The notes under the pieces: model-generated
What the model saw: only the letters and a program-made list of their open reading frames with translations
Databases searched by the model: none
Told to the model about the DNA's origin: nothing
Translations under genes and position numbers: made by a program
Part shown: piece by piece, positions 17,461 through 27,209 of the stretch
Layout of the letters: the number at the start of each line of letters is the position of its first letter
How positions within the stretch are numbered: position 1 is the stretch's first letter
Origin: Candidatus Mediterraneibacter guildfordensis
GTDB lineage: Bacteria > Bacillota > Clostridia > Lachnospirales > Lachnospiraceae
Assembly: GCA_019112735.1 (NCBI GenBank)
Contig: DXIS01000031.1
Coordinates: forward strand, 34,079-98,078
Reading direction: 5' to 3'
DNA: 64,000 bases

Positions 17461-17901
17461 ATGAAAACAGACAGGAAGAAAAAGATCAGCATTATCATCT
17501 CCATTATCTTTGTTGTGGTGGCGGCAACGGCGATCTATTTCGCCATGCCGAAGAACAAGGATCTGTCGGAGAGCAGTATATTCGACAAGGCGGAGGTGGA
17601 GGCGCTGGCCGGACAGGTGATCGATTACATCAATGCCGAGGATTACGAAGGGCTCAGGGCGATGGCCGTGGATGAGATGGCGGACATCATGAACCAGGAG
17701 CGGATGGACGAGGCGAAGGCCAGGGTATCGGAAGACTGGGGCGCTTTTCAGGACGTTGACAGCATCACAACGACGGAAGTGAACCAGCGCGGCAAGACAG
17801 CGGCGGTGGCGTATGTGGCGGCGTCCTATGAAAATGTGGATATCCGCTATACATTTGCCTTTGATGAAGACCTGAAGCTGGCGTCGCTCGGGATACAGTA
17901 A
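17461..17901 (+). CDS. DUF3887-like membrane-anchored protein
   Basis: 146 residues. A basic N terminus and one membrane segment at about 8-28 lead into a small extracytoplasmic alpha/beta domain (EALAGQVIDYINAEDYEGL ... YTFAFDEDLKLASLGIQ). The fold pattern resembles DUF3887/NTF2-like domains, whose role is unknown. The ATG at 17461 follows AAGGTGG; an upstream GTG overlapping that site is less likely. Confidence 0.7.
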   Translation: MKTDRKKKISIIISIIFVVVAATAIYFAMPKNKDLSESSIFDKAEVEALAGQVIDYINAEDYEGLRAMAVDEMADIMNQERMDEAKARVSEDWGAFQDVDSITTTEVNQRGKTAAVAYVAASYENVDIRYTFAFDEDLKLASLGIQ

Positions 17902-17950
17902 ATGTGGACACACATTATATAAATCAATCAAAGAAAGGAAGGATTCTGTT

Positions 17951-18310
17951 ATGACCAAGGAAGTACGTGACTATGCAGTTCAGAAGACACACGAGATGAT
18001 GGAGGCTTTCTCCTGCAGCGCGGAGGCGAAGGCGGCCGGCCAGGCGTGGCTTGACGCCCTTGATACGGAAAATGAGGCGGCGGCGACGGAAAAATACATC
18101 GCCGAGCTGGAAGGCGATATCATGCCCATTGAAATGCTGATCGCATTCGCGGAGTCCGACGGCGGCGCGCAGGTATTCGGACCGGAGAAGACGAAGGAAG
18201 TGGCGGCCCACGCAAAAGAGATCCAGGCAGCGGGCGCGAAATACTGCGACTGCCCGGCGTGCGCGGCGGTTGAAGCGATCCTTGCAAGAAAGGATGAGAT
18301 GCTGAAATGA
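17951..18310 (+). CDS. Small conserved protein with CDCPAC motif
   Basis: 119 residues, mostly helical, no signal peptide or membrane segment. Ends with KYCDCPACAAVEAILARK, a possible metal or redox Cys cluster; another Cys lies near residue 22. Similar Clostridia proteins are sometimes annotated as Hsp90-type chaperones, but no Hsp90 domain is present here. AAAGGAAGG precedes the start. Its stop overlaps the GH3 start (ATGA), so the two proteins are co-translated. Confidence 0.75.
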   Translation: MTKEVRDYAVQKTHEMMEAFSCSAEAKAAGQAWLDALDTENEAAATEKYIAELEGDIMPIEMLIAFAESDGGAQVFGPEKTKEVAAHAKEIQAAGAKYCDCPACAAVEAILARKDEMLK

Positions 18311-20817
18311 AGATGAAAGTCCGCAACAAGGCTGCATTTACGGATGAAGTGACAGCCCTGGAAAAAGAGAATGCCCGGGTAGCCTACGAGGCGGCGCTGG
18401 AGGGGATCGTCCTTCTGGAAAATGACGGCACCCTGCCGCTTACACCGGGGAAGATTGCGCTCTACGGGGCGGGCGCCGGCATGACGATCAAAGGCGGCAC
18501 CGGCTCGGGCGAAGTGCACGAGCGGCACGCGGTCACGATCCGGGAGGGAATGGAAGCGGCCGGATTTACCGTGACGACGGATCACTGGATCGAAGATTAC
18601 GCCGAGGCCTACCGTGTGGGCGAGGCGGCTTATACGAGGAAGTTCCGGCAGGGGCTTTTGAAGCTCGATATCGCCAACATTATGGCCAGCCCCTACCAGT
18701 ACCCCTTCGGGCAGCCGGTCACCCTGGGCGACATCATGAGATCCGACACGGATACGTGCATCTATGTGATCGCCCGCCAGGCGGGCGAGGGAGCGGACCG
18801 GAAGCTGAAGAGCTTCGAGTATTCGCTCTCTGATATTGAGAAAGAAAATATCGCGCTCTGCGCGGCAAGTTATGAGAAATTCATCGTGGCAGTCAACGTG
18901 GGTTCCGTGTTCGACCTCAGCTTCCTGGATGAGATCGAAGGCATCAATGCGGTCATATATTTTGCCCAGCAGGGAATGGAAGGCGGCCGCGCATTTGCGG
19001 ACCTGATCACGGGGAAATCCGTCCCGTCCGCGAAAACGGTCGACACCTGGCCGAAAGACTACAAAGATATCCCGTTCGCCATGGATTACAGCTACCTGAA
19101 CGGCGATCTGGATGAGGAATATTACCGGGAAGGGATCTATGTGGGCTACCGCTATTTCGACAGCTACGATGTGGAGCCGCGCTATCCTTTCGGGTACGGC
19201 CTGTCCTACACTACATTTTCTATTGAGAAGGAAAATGTGGAACTGGTCGGGACGAAAGTGATGGTCCGTGCAAATGTGACCAATACCGGTTCGACGTATT
19301 CCGGAAAAGAAGTGGTCCAGCTCTATGCCAGCTGTCCGCAGACCGGAATGGCCAAAGAATACCAGCGGCTGGCGGCGTTTGCCAAGACCGGTGTGATCGC
19401 GCCGGGCGGGACAGAGACCATTGTCCTGAGCTTTGATATGAAAGATCTGGCGTCCTACCGGGAAGCGGATGCGGCCTGGGTGCTGGAAGCCGGGGATTAT
19501 ATCCTGAGGCTGGGCGCTTCGTCCAGAGATACGGAGGCAGTGGCGGCCCTCGTCCTGGACGGCGAGGCGGTCGTGGAGCAGTGCACGAACGTGAGCCGGA
19601 CGGTGCTGGAAGTCCGGGAAATGGATCCGCCCGCGCTCAAAGATACGAATGAGGAGAAAGACGCGGCGGAGGCCCAGGATGCAGACCTTCTGCGCATCCC
19701 GGTGCCGGCGCCTGCATTTGAGACGGAAGTATGCGAATACCGGGATCCGAAGATCTACGAGTCGCCCGTGTCAGACGCGGTGCTTGACGTACTTTCAACA
19801 GAAGAGCTGTGCGAGGTCGTCGCCGGTACAGGGATGGTCGGAAACGGCCCGCGTTTCTTCGATGCGATGGGATCGGCCGGCTACACAACGGGCGCCTTTA
19901 TCGAAAAGGGACTGCCCAATGTCTGTCTGGCGGACGGCCCGGCCGGGCTACGCCTGCAGAAAGTATCCACTGTTACAAGAAGCGGGAATGTCAAAGCGGC
20001 GGAACCGATGCTGTCCGCGCTTAAATACCTGCCGGATCCGGTCCAGAAGGTCATGTTCGGCGATCCGGACAGACAGCCCTGCGTCTACCAGTTCACCACG
20101 GCATTTCCGGTGGGGCTGGCGCTCGCCCAGACCTGGAATACGAAGCTGGTTGAGCGGGTCGGCGATGCGGTCGGCAAAGAGATGGAGCGCTATGGCGTCA
20201 CCTACTGGCTGGCTCCGGGCATGAACATCCACCGGAATCCGCTGTGCGGGCGCAACTTCGAGTATTATTCGGAAGATCCGCTCCTGACAGGGAAGATGGC
20301 GGCGGCCATGAGCCGGGGCGTGCAGTCCCACCGGGGCTGCTTCGTGACGATCAAGCATTTCTGCTGCAACAATCAGGAGGACAACCGCAACCGCACGAAC
20401 GCCAATGTAAATGAGCGGGCCCTCCGGGAAATCTACCTGCGGGGCTTCCGCATCGCGGTGCAGGAAGGCCATGCGCGGGCGCTCATGACCAGCTACAACA
20501 AAGTCAACGGTACGTACGTAAACAACAGTTATGAACTGCTCACGAAAGTGCTGCGGAACGAATGGGGATTCGACGGCCTGGTGATGACCGACTGGTTCGC
20601 CACCGGCAAAGGCCTGGGAAGCCACAGCGCGGCGATCGAGGCCGGCAATGATCTGATCATGCCGGGCGGGAAAGGCGTGGTCCGGGAACTGAGGGCAAAA
20701 CTGAAGTCCGGCGAGCTGGACGGGACGGCGCTCCGCCGCTGCGCGGCAAATGTGATCCGCGGGGTGACAGAGTCCAGGATCTACCAGGCGTACCGGAGGA
20801 TGTATAAAGAAAAGTGA
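18307..20817 (+). CDS. Glycoside hydrolase family 3 enzyme (beta-glucosidase-like), permuted domains
   Basis: 836 residues, no signal peptide, so cytoplasmic. Domain order is reversed relative to most GH3 enzymes. The alpha/beta sandwich comes first (GAGAGMTIKGGTGSGEV near 56, to about 260). A fibronectin-III-like domain follows (about 300-395, YPFGYGLSYTTF at its entry). The TIM-barrel comes last (about 490-830). The barrel carries ADGPAGLR, NIHRNPLCGRNFEYYSEDP, KHFCCNNQE and the nucleophile Asp in GLVMTDWFATG near 760. This order is known from Ruminococcus and Butyrivibrio beta-glucosidases. Substrate is probably a beta-gluco-oligosaccharide, but this is not provable here. Confidence 0.92.
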   Translation: MKMKVRNKAAFTDEVTALEKENARVAYEAALEGIVLLENDGTLPLTPGKIALYGAGAGMTIKGGTGSGEVHERHAVTIREGMEAAGFTVTTDHWIEDYAEAYRVGEAAYTRKFRQGLLKLDIANIMASPYQYPFGQPVTLGDIMRSDTDTCIYVIARQAGEGADRKLKSFEYSLSDIEKENIALCAASYEKFIVAVNVGSVFDLSFLDEIEGINAVIYFAQQGMEGGRAFADLITGKSVPSAKTVDTWPKDYKDIPFAMDYSYLNGDLDEEYYREGIYVGYRYFDSYDVEPRYPFGYGLSYTTFSIEKENVELVGTKVMVRANVTNTGSTYSGKEVVQLYASCPQTGMAKEYQRLAAFAKTGVIAPGGTETIVLSFDMKDLASYREADAAWVLEAGDYILRLGASSRDTEAVAALVLDGEAVVEQCTNVSRTVLEVREMDPPALKDTNEEKDAAEAQDADLLRIPVPAPAFETEVCEYRDPKIYESPVSDAVLDVLSTEELCEVVAGTGMVGNGPRFFDAMGSAGYTTGAFIEKGLPNVCLADGPAGLRLQKVSTVTRSGNVKAAEPMLSALKYLPDPVQKVMFGDPDRQPCVYQFTTAFPVGLALAQTWNTKLVERVGDAVGKEMERYGVTYWLAPGMNIHRNPLCGRNFEYYSEDPLLTGKMAAAMSRGVQSHRGCFVTIKHFCCNNQEDNRNRTNANVNERALREIYLRGFRIAVQEGHARALMTSYNKVNGTYVNNSYELLTKVLRNEWGFDGLVMTDWFATGKGLGSHSAAIEAGNDLIMPGGKGVVRELRAKLKSGELDGTALRRCAANVIRGVTESRIYQAYRRMYKEK

Positions 20818-20853
20818 TAAATACGTCAATTGTGAAAAAAGAAAATGCAAAGT

Positions 20854-20889
20854 GGGACAGCCCGCCGCATTCATGCGGCGGGCTGTCCC
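20854..20889. terminator. Strong hairpin between convergent GH3 and Rpn genes
   Basis: GGGACAGCCCGCCGCA and its perfect 16-bp complement with a TTCA loop. No clear T-tract on either side; position between two convergent genes suggests a shared terminator. Confidence 0.6.
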
Positions 20890-20933
20890 CACATCAGCGC
20901 TGTGCCCATACAGCGGCTTTATAATTTGCTATG

Positions 20934-21866
20934 CTAAGATATACTTTTGGCGTCCTTTATCTCTTTTTCTGATGCACCAGCTATGCGGGAAATATCTTCC
21001 TCGCTCATTCCATTTTTAAGCATTTGTATGATCATAGAAAGGCGGGCTTCCTCCACACCGGCGCTGTGCCCGTCCGCCCAGGCTTCTTCCCGCTCCTGCC
21101 GTATATGCTTTTCCTGGTCATATTCGAATATACTCATTTCCTTCGCCTCCGCTCTGTGCTTTTCCAGAAAGTCCTTCAGCACGCCTTCTGCGATACACTC
21201 CCGGATCGCCCGCTCCACTGCATCTGCGAGCTCGAGTTCACCTACATACTTCCGAACCTTGTCCGTATAGATAGAGTATTCCCTGAGCGTCCTGCAGGCT
21301 TCTTTCAGTTTCTGGTTGTGCTCCCCTGAAATGTTCAGCATCACTGCCGAGAGTTCCAGTCCTGCATGTGGATCTTCCTTCTCATACATGTCCGACAGGT
21401 TCAATACGGTCCGATCCGGCAGTTCTTCCTTCCCATTGTAGAAGATAAGGAACTCCGGCGGCGGGATCCGGATCACTTTTGTTCCGTACAGGTTTGCATT
21501 CCGCGTCATCCTTGAATACAGCTTTGCAATGTAGATCAGGAACCTTAAGGGTAAGTTCGGGTTATAGGTGGACTGGTGCTCGTACAGGGAGAGCCGCCCG
21601 TCGATCAGGAAAGAAACATCGTTCTTCACTGTCATGTAGATCGCGTTTTCCAGGGTGTTGATCTCCAGGACTTCCGGATCGGTATAATGTTTTCCGCTTA
21701 CTGCGTTGTACAGCTCCAGCAGGTTGTTCTTATCCTGGAACAGCATGATGAACAGGGTGGACTTATACGTCCGGTTGACTGGCGCTGCGGTCGTTACGGA
21801 TGGTACGTTTTGTACCTGTTTTGCACCTGAATTGTCTGTTATAGCCGCTTTTGTTTCTTTTGTCAT
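20934..21866 (-). CDS. Rpn-type PD-(D/E)XK nuclease / putative transposase
   Basis: 310 residues. Contains the Rpn/PDDEXK_2 core: YKSTLFIMLFQDKNNLLELYNAV near the N terminus, then FLIDGRLSLYEHQST near 88-100 (the catalytic strand with Glu-x-Gln) and LPLRFLIYIAKLY. The C-terminal part is helical (AWADGHSAGVEEARL, ISRIAGASEKEI). Rpn proteins stimulate RecA-independent recombination and some act in phage defence. GGAGG lies before the ATG. It is alone on its strand, next to aconitase; no inverted repeats of an insertion sequence were found around it. Confidence 0.85.
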   Translation of the reverse strand: MTKETKAAITDNSGAKQVQNVPSVTTAAPVNRTYKSTLFIMLFQDKNNLLELYNAVSGKHYTDPEVLEINTLENAIYMTVKNDVSFLIDGRLSLYEHQSTYNPNLPLRFLIYIAKLYSRMTRNANLYGTKVIRIPPPEFLIFYNGKEELPDRTVLNLSDMYEKEDPHAGLELSAVMLNISGEHNQKLKEACRTLREYSIYTDKVRKYVGELELADAVERAIRECIAEGVLKDFLEKHRAEAKEMSIFEYDQEKHIRQEREEAWADGHSAGVEEARLSMIIQMLKNGMSEEDISRIAGASEKEIKDAKSIS

Positions 21867-22125
21867 GTTTCAGCCTCCTTATGAAAATGTGGTGCAAAGA
21901 GACTGATGCTGTCAGAATATCAGGCGGCGCTATCTACTCCGCTGTCATGCTCCCGCATCCATAATCTCTCTGCTGTTAATAGGGAATTAAAAGCATTGAG
22001 ATTTTCCTGAATGTAATAGAACTTTTGATGCGGACAGCACTGCCGCTTAAGAATAGAACATGCTGGAAATATAATGCTTTTATACATGATAACACAGAGC
22101 GGATAAGAACACCAGAAAAAGATAT
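21867..22125. other. Intergenic stretch between divergent rpn and acn
   Basis: About 330 bases in total separate the two divergent start codons. Apart from the rpn ribosome site and the acn promoter near the right end, no RNA structure or small gene was recognised. It is AT-rich with scattered -10-like TATAAT sequences. Confidence 0.4.
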
Positions 22126-22154
22126 TTTACTCCTTCCTGGAAATGTGATAAAAT
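22126..22154 (+). promoter_or_regulatory. Promoter of aconitase
   Basis: TTTACT (22126-22131), 17-base spacer, TAAAAT (22149-22154). Confidence 0.65.
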
Positions 22155-22197
22155 AGCCCTGTTGAGTATATGATTCTGATTCAAGAAGGAGGATTAC

Positions 22198-24471
22198 ATG
22201 ATCAAGTTATATGACAACGGCGTCTACCTCTTAAACGGTACCGAGATTGTAGAAGATACAGGAAATGTACAGGTTCCGCTCTCTAAGGAAGAGGCTGCGA
22301 AGAACACGATGGCATACGGCATCTTAAACGCGCACAACACTTCCGGCAACATGCAGAACCTTCAGATTAAATTCGACAAGCTGACGTCTCATGACATCAC
22401 ATTTGTCGGCATTATCCAGACAGCGCGCGCTTCAGGGCTTCAGAAATTCCCGATCCCCTATGTGCTGACGAACTGCCACAACAGCCTCTGCGCAGTCGGC
22501 GGTACGATCAATGAGGATGACCACATGTTCGGACTGACCTGCGCGAAGAAATACGGCGGCGTCTATGTTCCGCCTCATCAGGCAGTCATCCACCAGTATG
22601 CCCGTGAGATGCTTGCCGGCGGCGGTAAGATGATCCTCGGATCTGACAGCCATACACGTTATGGGGCGCTTGGAACCATGGCTATGGGAGAAGGCGGACC
22701 GGAGCTTGTAAAGCAGCTTCTCAACAAGACATATGATATCAAAATGCCGGGCGTGATCGCCATCTATCTGGACGGCGAGCCGGTGAAGGGCGTAGGTCCT
22801 CAGGACGTTGCACTTGCGATCATCGGAGCGGTATTTAAAAACGGTTATGTCAATAATAAAGTCATGGAGTTCGTCGGACCGGGCGTGAAGAAGCTGAGCG
22901 CAGACTTCCGTATCGGCGTGGACGTTATGACCACAGAGACGACCTGCCTGTCCTCCATCTGGACAACGGATGAGAAGATCGAAGAGTTCTATGAGATCCA
23001 CGGCAGAAAAGACGACTACAAAGAACTGAACCCGGGCGCATGTACATACTACGACGGATGCGTATACGTGAACTTAAGCGAGATCAGACCGATGATCGCC
23101 ATGCCGTTCCATCCGAGCAATGTATACACCATCGACGAGGTAAATGCAAACCTGAAAGATATCCTCCATGATGTAGAGCAGAAGGCGCTGGTGAGCCTGG
23201 ACGGTGCGGTAGAGTATTCCCTTCAGGACAAGATCCGCGATGGAAAGCTCTATGTAGAGCAGGGCATCATCGCGGGATGCGCGGGCGGCGGATTTGAAAA
23301 TATCTGCGCGGCGGCCGATATCATCAAAGGACACAACATCGGCTCCGATGCATTTACATTCAGCGTATATCCGGCAAGTATGCCGGTCTATATGGAACTG
23401 GTGAAGAACGGCGCGGTGGCTGACCTTATGGAAGCCGGAACCGTTGTGAAGACGGCGTTCTGCGGACCGTGCTTCGGCGCGGGCGACACCCCGGCGAACA
23501 ATGCCCTGTCTATCCGCCACACGACGAGAAACTTCCCGAACCGCGAGGGCAGCAAGCTCCAGAGCGGACAGATCTCTTCCGTGGCGCTCATGGACGCACG
23601 TTCCATCGCAGCGACGGCGGCGAACAAAGGATTCCTCACACCGGCGACAGCCATGGATGTGGAATACAAAGGACAGAAATATCATTTCGACAGCAACATT
23701 TACGCGAACCGCGTATTTGACAGCCACGGCGTGGCGGATCCGGATGTGGAGATCCAGTTCGGACCGAACATCAAGGACTGGCCGGAAATGTCAGCCCTGC
23801 CGGAGAACCTGATCGTGAAAGTCGTATCCGAGATCCACGATCCGGTCACAACAACGGACGAGCTCATCCCGTCAGGCGAGACTTCATCCTACCGCTCCAA
23901 CCCGCTGGGACTGGCAGAGTTCGCACTCTCCAGAAAAGATCCGGCATACGTGGGACGGGCAAAAGAAGTGCAGAAAGCACAGAAAGCCATTGAGGCAGGC
24001 ACATGTCCTCTCGATGCACTGGAAGAACTGAAGCCGGTCATGGCTACGATCCAGAAGACGTATCCGGAAGTGGGCAAAGGAAATATCGGCGTGGGAAGTA
24101 CCATCTTCGCTGTGAAGCCGGGCGACGGTTCCGCCCGCGAGCAGGCTGCATCCTGCCAGAAGGTCCTCGGCGGCTGGGCGAACATTGCCATCGAGTACGC
24201 GACAAAGCGTTACCGCTCCAACCTCATTAACTGGGGAATGCTTCCGTTCCTTACCGATGAGGATCATGAGCATCTCTCATTCAAAAACGGAGATTACATC
24301 TTCGTGCCGGATGTGAGAAAAGCCGTGGAAGAAAAAGCGGACGTGATCAAAGCATATGTAGTCGGAGACGAACTGAAAGAGATCAGCTTCCGGCTCGGAG
24401 ACCTGACCGACGCAGAGCGGCAGATCATACTGGACGGATGCCTTATCAACTACTATAAGGCCGAGAGATAA
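22198..24471 (+). CDS. acn: Aconitate hydratase
   Basis: 757 residues, between the lengths of mitochondrial-type and bacterial AcnA enzymes. Converts citrate to isocitrate with a [4Fe-4S] cluster. Visible: [22 protein letters not shown] near 148 (substrate site), a Cys in [14 protein letters not shown] near 358, [17 protein letters not shown] near 422 with two cluster Cys, and the C-terminal swivel domain with [22 protein letters not shown] near 625. Strong GGAGG start. Its partner citrate synthase is encoded 22 kb away; no isocitrate dehydrogenase is in the window. Confidence 0.93.
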   Translation: MIKLYDNGVYLLNGTEIVEDTGNVQVPLSKEEAAKNTMAYGILNAHNTSGNMQNLQIKFDKLTSHDITFVGIIQTARASGLQKFPIPYVLTNCHNSLCAVGGTINEDDHMFGLTCAKKYGGVYVPPHQAVIHQYAREMLAGGGKMILGSDSHTRYGALGTMAMGEGGPELVKQLLNKTYDIKMPGVIAIYLDGEPVKGVGPQDVALAIIGAVFKNGYVNNKVMEFVGPGVKKLSADFRIGVDVMTTETTCLSSIWTTDEKIEEFYEIHGRKDDYKELNPGACTYYDGCVYVNLSEIRPMIAMPFHPSNVYTIDEVNANLKDILHDVEQKALVSLDGAVEYSLQDKIRDGKLYVEQGIIAGCAGGGFENICAAADIIKGHNIGSDAFTFSVYPASMPVYMELVKNGAVADLMEAGTVVKTAFCGPCFGAGDTPANNALSIRHTTRNFPNREGSKLQSGQISSVALMDARSIAATAANKGFLTPATAMDVEYKGQKYHFDSNIYANRVFDSHGVADPDVEIQFGPNIKDWPEMSALPENLIVKVVSEIHDPVTTTDELIPSGETSSYRSNPLGLAEFALSRKDPAYVGRAKEVQKAQKAIEAGTCPLDALEELKPVMATIQKTYPEVGKGNIGVGSTIFAVKPGDGSAREQAASCQKVLGGWANIAIEYATKRYRSNLINWGMLPFLTDEDHEHLSFKNGDYIFVPDVRKAVEEKADVIKAYVVGDELKEISFRLGDLTDAERQIILDGCLINYYKAER

Positions 24472-24488
24472 TCATAAAATGCGAAAAG

Positions 24489-24528
24489 AGCGGGGCTGCC
24501 GGATCATCTGAGATCCGGCAGCCCCGCT
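24489..24528. terminator. Bidirectional terminator between acn and glgD
   Basis: A perfect 17-bp stem starting AGCGGGGCTGCCGGATC with a 6-base loop, between convergent genes. Reading leftward it is followed by TTTTCGCATTTT. Confidence 0.75.
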
Positions 24529-24569
24529 GCTCATTATGAGTGATTTTGAATCTGTCGTGTTTTGATATC

Positions 24570-25685
24570 TTACAGGGTGTCGCCGCGTTTTACGTAGCCC
24601 GGTTTCTCCGGTGCTGCGATGATCCTCTTGCCGCGGATCACTCTCGCGTGTTTGTCGACTACCATGTTTTCGATATGTACGCCTTTTCCGATCACAACGT
24701 CTGCGGAGATCACGCAGTTCTTTACGATGGCGCCCGGTTTGATGGTGCATCCTCTTCCGATGATGGAGTTCTCAACGCTTCCGTCGATGAGGCAGCCGTT
24801 GGAAACTACGGAAGAGATCACTTCGCTGTCGTCGAAGTACTGGGTCGGGCAGGAGTCGTTCGTGCGTGTGTAGATCGGCCAGTCAGAACTGAAGAGGTTG
24901 GATGCGTTCTTCAGGTCGATGAGTGACATGTTCGCATCGTAGTAGCTCTTGAAGTCTGTAACTGCCGCGAAGTATCCTCTGTGCGGGATCGCGCGGATAT
25001 CCAGTTCCTCGCACACTTCGTTCAGGATGTCGGCGAAGGTATACATGGAGGATGTCTTGTGCGCTTTCTTCACGAGGTCGAGGAAGAGCTCTTTGGACAT
25101 TACGTATGTATCCATGGAGATGTTCCGGTTCTTCGCATTGCCGCGGTTCGGCTCGATGGAGAGCACGCCCTTCTGCTTGTTAATGTTCAGCGTATCGCAT
25201 GAGAGGAATGCATCCTTCGCATTGTCAACGGAATGATACATCATGGAAATGTCTGCGCCGGACTCTATGTGCTCGTTCAGGAACTCGCTGTAGTCTGCGG
25301 TGTAGATCATGTAGCTCGGTGCGATCACTACATACGGCTGCGGGAGCCGCTCGATGCAGTCCAGGCTCTCCATGTAGGCTTCCACGTCTGTGCTGTAGAT
25401 ATCGCCTACCTGTGCGGACTCGGTGTACATGATGTTCAGCTTGCCGCGCTTGGAGTTGATGTTGTAGTGGCGTCCGGTGCCGAGGTGCTCGGTCAGGGAA
25501 CGCGGTTTCTGGCGGACATAGACCTGGATGTTGTCGATGCCGCTGTTGCTCATATTAGAGATCGGAAAATCAATGATGCGGTAACGTCCGAGGAATGAGC
25601 ATGCGCCTACGGGGCGGTATTCCTGCAGACCGTCTACCCTGATGTGATTTCCGGCAAAGTTCACAATACCAAATGCCTTATACAT
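24570..25685 (-). CDS. glgD: GlgD, glucose-1-phosphate adenylyltransferase regulatory subunit
   Basis: 371 residues. It looks like GlgC (GRYRIIDFPISNMSNSGIDNIQVY near 35-58; left-handed beta-helix at the C terminus), but the N-terminal nucleotide loop GGRGSRL of GlgC is replaced by NFAGNHIRVDG. This is the non-catalytic GlgD partner that modulates GlgC activity in Firmicutes. Start chosen at 25685 because AAAGGGG lies at a proper distance; an ATG nine bases upstream directly abuts that site. It follows the glgC stop by one base. Confidence 0.92.
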   Translation of the reverse strand: MYKAFGIVNFAGNHIRVDGLQEYRPVGACSFLGRYRIIDFPISNMSNSGIDNIQVYVRQKPRSLTEHLGTGRHYNINSKRGKLNIMYTESAQVGDIYSTDVEAYMESLDCIERLPQPYVVIAPSYMIYTADYSEFLNEHIESGADISMMYHSVDNAKDAFLSCDTLNINKQKGVLSIEPNRGNAKNRNISMDTYVMSKELFLDLVKKAHKTSSMYTFADILNEVCEELDIRAIPHRGYFAAVTDFKSYYDANMSLIDLKNASNLFSSDWPIYTRTNDSCPTQYFDDSEVISSVVSNGCLIDGSVENSIIGRGCTIKPGAIVKNCVISADVVIGKGVHIENMVVDKHARVIRGKRIIAAPEKPGYVKRGDTL

Positions 25686-25686
25686 A

Positions 25687-26826
25687 TTATTCATCCCCCT
25701 TTACACGTTTTGCGACCAGTTCAATGTTCGGGCTGTCAGCGCTGCCGACTACGGCGTTCTTTCCGATCTTGATGCCGTCGGCTACAAGCGCGCGGGTTAC
25801 AACAGCGCCTTCCTCAACTTCTGCGCCCGGCATCAGCACGCTGTCGATGACTTTCGCGCCGGCTGCGACTTTGGCGTTCGTAAAGAGGACAGAATTGCGG
25901 ACTTCACCGTCGATCACACAGCCCTGAGTGATAAATGCTCTGTTCACAACAGCGTCCGCGCCGATGTACTGCGGAAGTGCGGTTACATCCTCGGTGTAGA
26001 TCTTCCAGGTCGGGTCGTTCAGATCCAGCTCATTGTTCTTGCTGAGCAGGTCCATATTTGCCTCCCAGAGAGAATCGATCGTTCCGACATCTTTCCAGTA
26101 GCCTTTGAACTTGTAAGCGTATACATTTTTCCCTTCATTCAGGAGCGTCGGGATGATGTCCTTGCCGAAGTCGTGTGAAGAATCCGGATCCTTCATATCC
26201 GCCTGAAGCATCTTGCGCAGGGTCTTCCAGTTGAAAATGTAGATGCCCATGGATGCCAGGTTGCTCTTCGGATGCTCCGGTTTCTCCTCGAACTCAACGA
26301 TCCGTCCGGTCTCATTCGCATTCATGATGCCGAAACGGCTCGCTTCCTTCATCGGAACCTCGATAACGGCGATGGTCGCGTCGGACTGGGTCTCCTTGTG
26401 GTACGCCAGCATCTTCGCGTAATTCATCTTGTAAATGTGGTCGCCGGAGAGGATGAGAAGATACTCCGGTGAGTATGTATCGATAAAATCGATATTCTGT
26501 GAGATCGCATCAGCGGTACCGCGGTAAACGTTCAGGTCCGCGTCTGATTTCTCACGGGGCGGAAGTACGAATACTCCGCTGTCCTTAGCGTCCAGACCCC
26601 AGCGGCGTCCGGCTGCGACATAGCTGTTCAGGAGAACAGATTCGTACTGCGTCAAAACACCGACCACGTCAATGCCGCTGTTCGCACAGTTGCTGAGCGG
26701 AAAATCGATGATACGGTATTTTCCGCCATATGATACAGCCGGTTTAGCGACTTTTTTGGTCAGATCATGCAGACGAGATCCGCGGCCGCCGGCTAAGATC
26801 ATAGCTAACATGTTATTCTGTTTCAT
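25687..26826 (-). CDS. glgC: Glucose-1-phosphate adenylyltransferase
   Basis: 379 residues. Makes ADP-glucose from ATP and glucose 1-phosphate, the first committed step of glycogen synthesis. The nucleotide-binding loop [19 protein letters not shown] is intact near 11-29, followed by [17 protein letters not shown]; the GDHIYKM metal site is near 129; and the C-terminal third is a beta-helix. Coupled to glgD downstream. No glycogen synthase, branching enzyme or phosphorylase gene is in the window. Confidence 0.95.
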   Translation of the reverse strand: MKQNNMLAMILAGGRGSRLHDLTKKVAKPAVSYGGKYRIIDFPLSNCANSGIDVVGVLTQYESVLLNSYVAAGRRWGLDAKDSGVFVLPPREKSDADLNVYRGTADAISQNIDFIDTYSPEYLLILSGDHIYKMNYAKMLAYHKETQSDATIAVIEVPMKEASRFGIMNANETGRIVEFEEKPEHPKSNLASMGIYIFNWKTLRKMLQADMKDPDSSHDFGKDIIPTLLNEGKNVYAYKFKGYWKDVGTIDSLWEANMDLLSKNNELDLNDPTWKIYTEDVTALPQYIGADAVVNRAFITQGCVIDGEVRNSVLFTNAKVAAGAKVIDSVLMPGAEVEEGAVVTRALVADGIKIGKNAVVGSADSPNIELVAKRVKGDE

Positions 26827-26860
26827 AATGAGCCCTCTCTTTCATACTTACTATTCTCTA

Positions 26861-26889
26861 ATTATACATTTCATCAGAAAAAAATTCTA
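26861..26889 (-). promoter_or_regulatory. Promoter of glgC-glgD
   Basis: On the minus strand TAGAAT (26884-26889), 17-base spacer, TATAAT (26861-26866). Weak -35, strong -10. Confidence 0.5.
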
Positions 26890-27080
26890 CATTTTTGTTT
26901 AAAAATTTTGAAAATAAAAGGAAAAATATAGGAAAAAGTCCTAATAAAAATAAGCCTTCCGGAAACGTGCATGGCATATGTACCGGAACAGGACCGGACA
27001 GGCCGAAAATATTAAAAATAGTAAAAATATTCTGTAAACAGTAACAATCCATTTCTTTTATGAATTTTCGGATTGGTGTA
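26890..27080. other. AT-rich divergent intergenic region
   Basis: Very AT-rich DNA between the glgC and pilus promoters, with a GC-richer island (about 26955-27005) that can fold through CCGGAA/CCGG segments. No gene or known riboswitch recognised. Confidence 0.35.
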
Positions 27081-27109
27081 TTTACTTATTTTTTAAAAAG
27101 TGGTAATAT
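27081..27109 (+). promoter_or_regulatory. Promoter of the pilus operon
   Basis: TTTACT (27081-27086), 17-base spacer, TAATAT (27104-27109). The leader of about 95 nt begins with a hairpin (TTCCAGA/TCTGGAA, 27111-27134). Confidence 0.6.
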
Positions 27110-27209
27110 TTTCCAGAAAAGACTAACTCTGGAACGGTGCCCCATAGCGCGCAACAAAACGTTGCACATGGCGGAAATACCGGGAAAGAATCAAAGGGGT
27201 GATAGGAAA

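Noticed and set aside
20854..20889. Fourth copy of the GGGACAGGG repeat family
   Set aside because: It shares only GGGACAG; the rest of the hairpin (CCCGCCGCA) is unrelated and there are no 22-bp units.
20934..21866. Insertion sequence around the Rpn-type gene
   Set aside because: No terminal inverted repeats or target duplications could be found flanking it.
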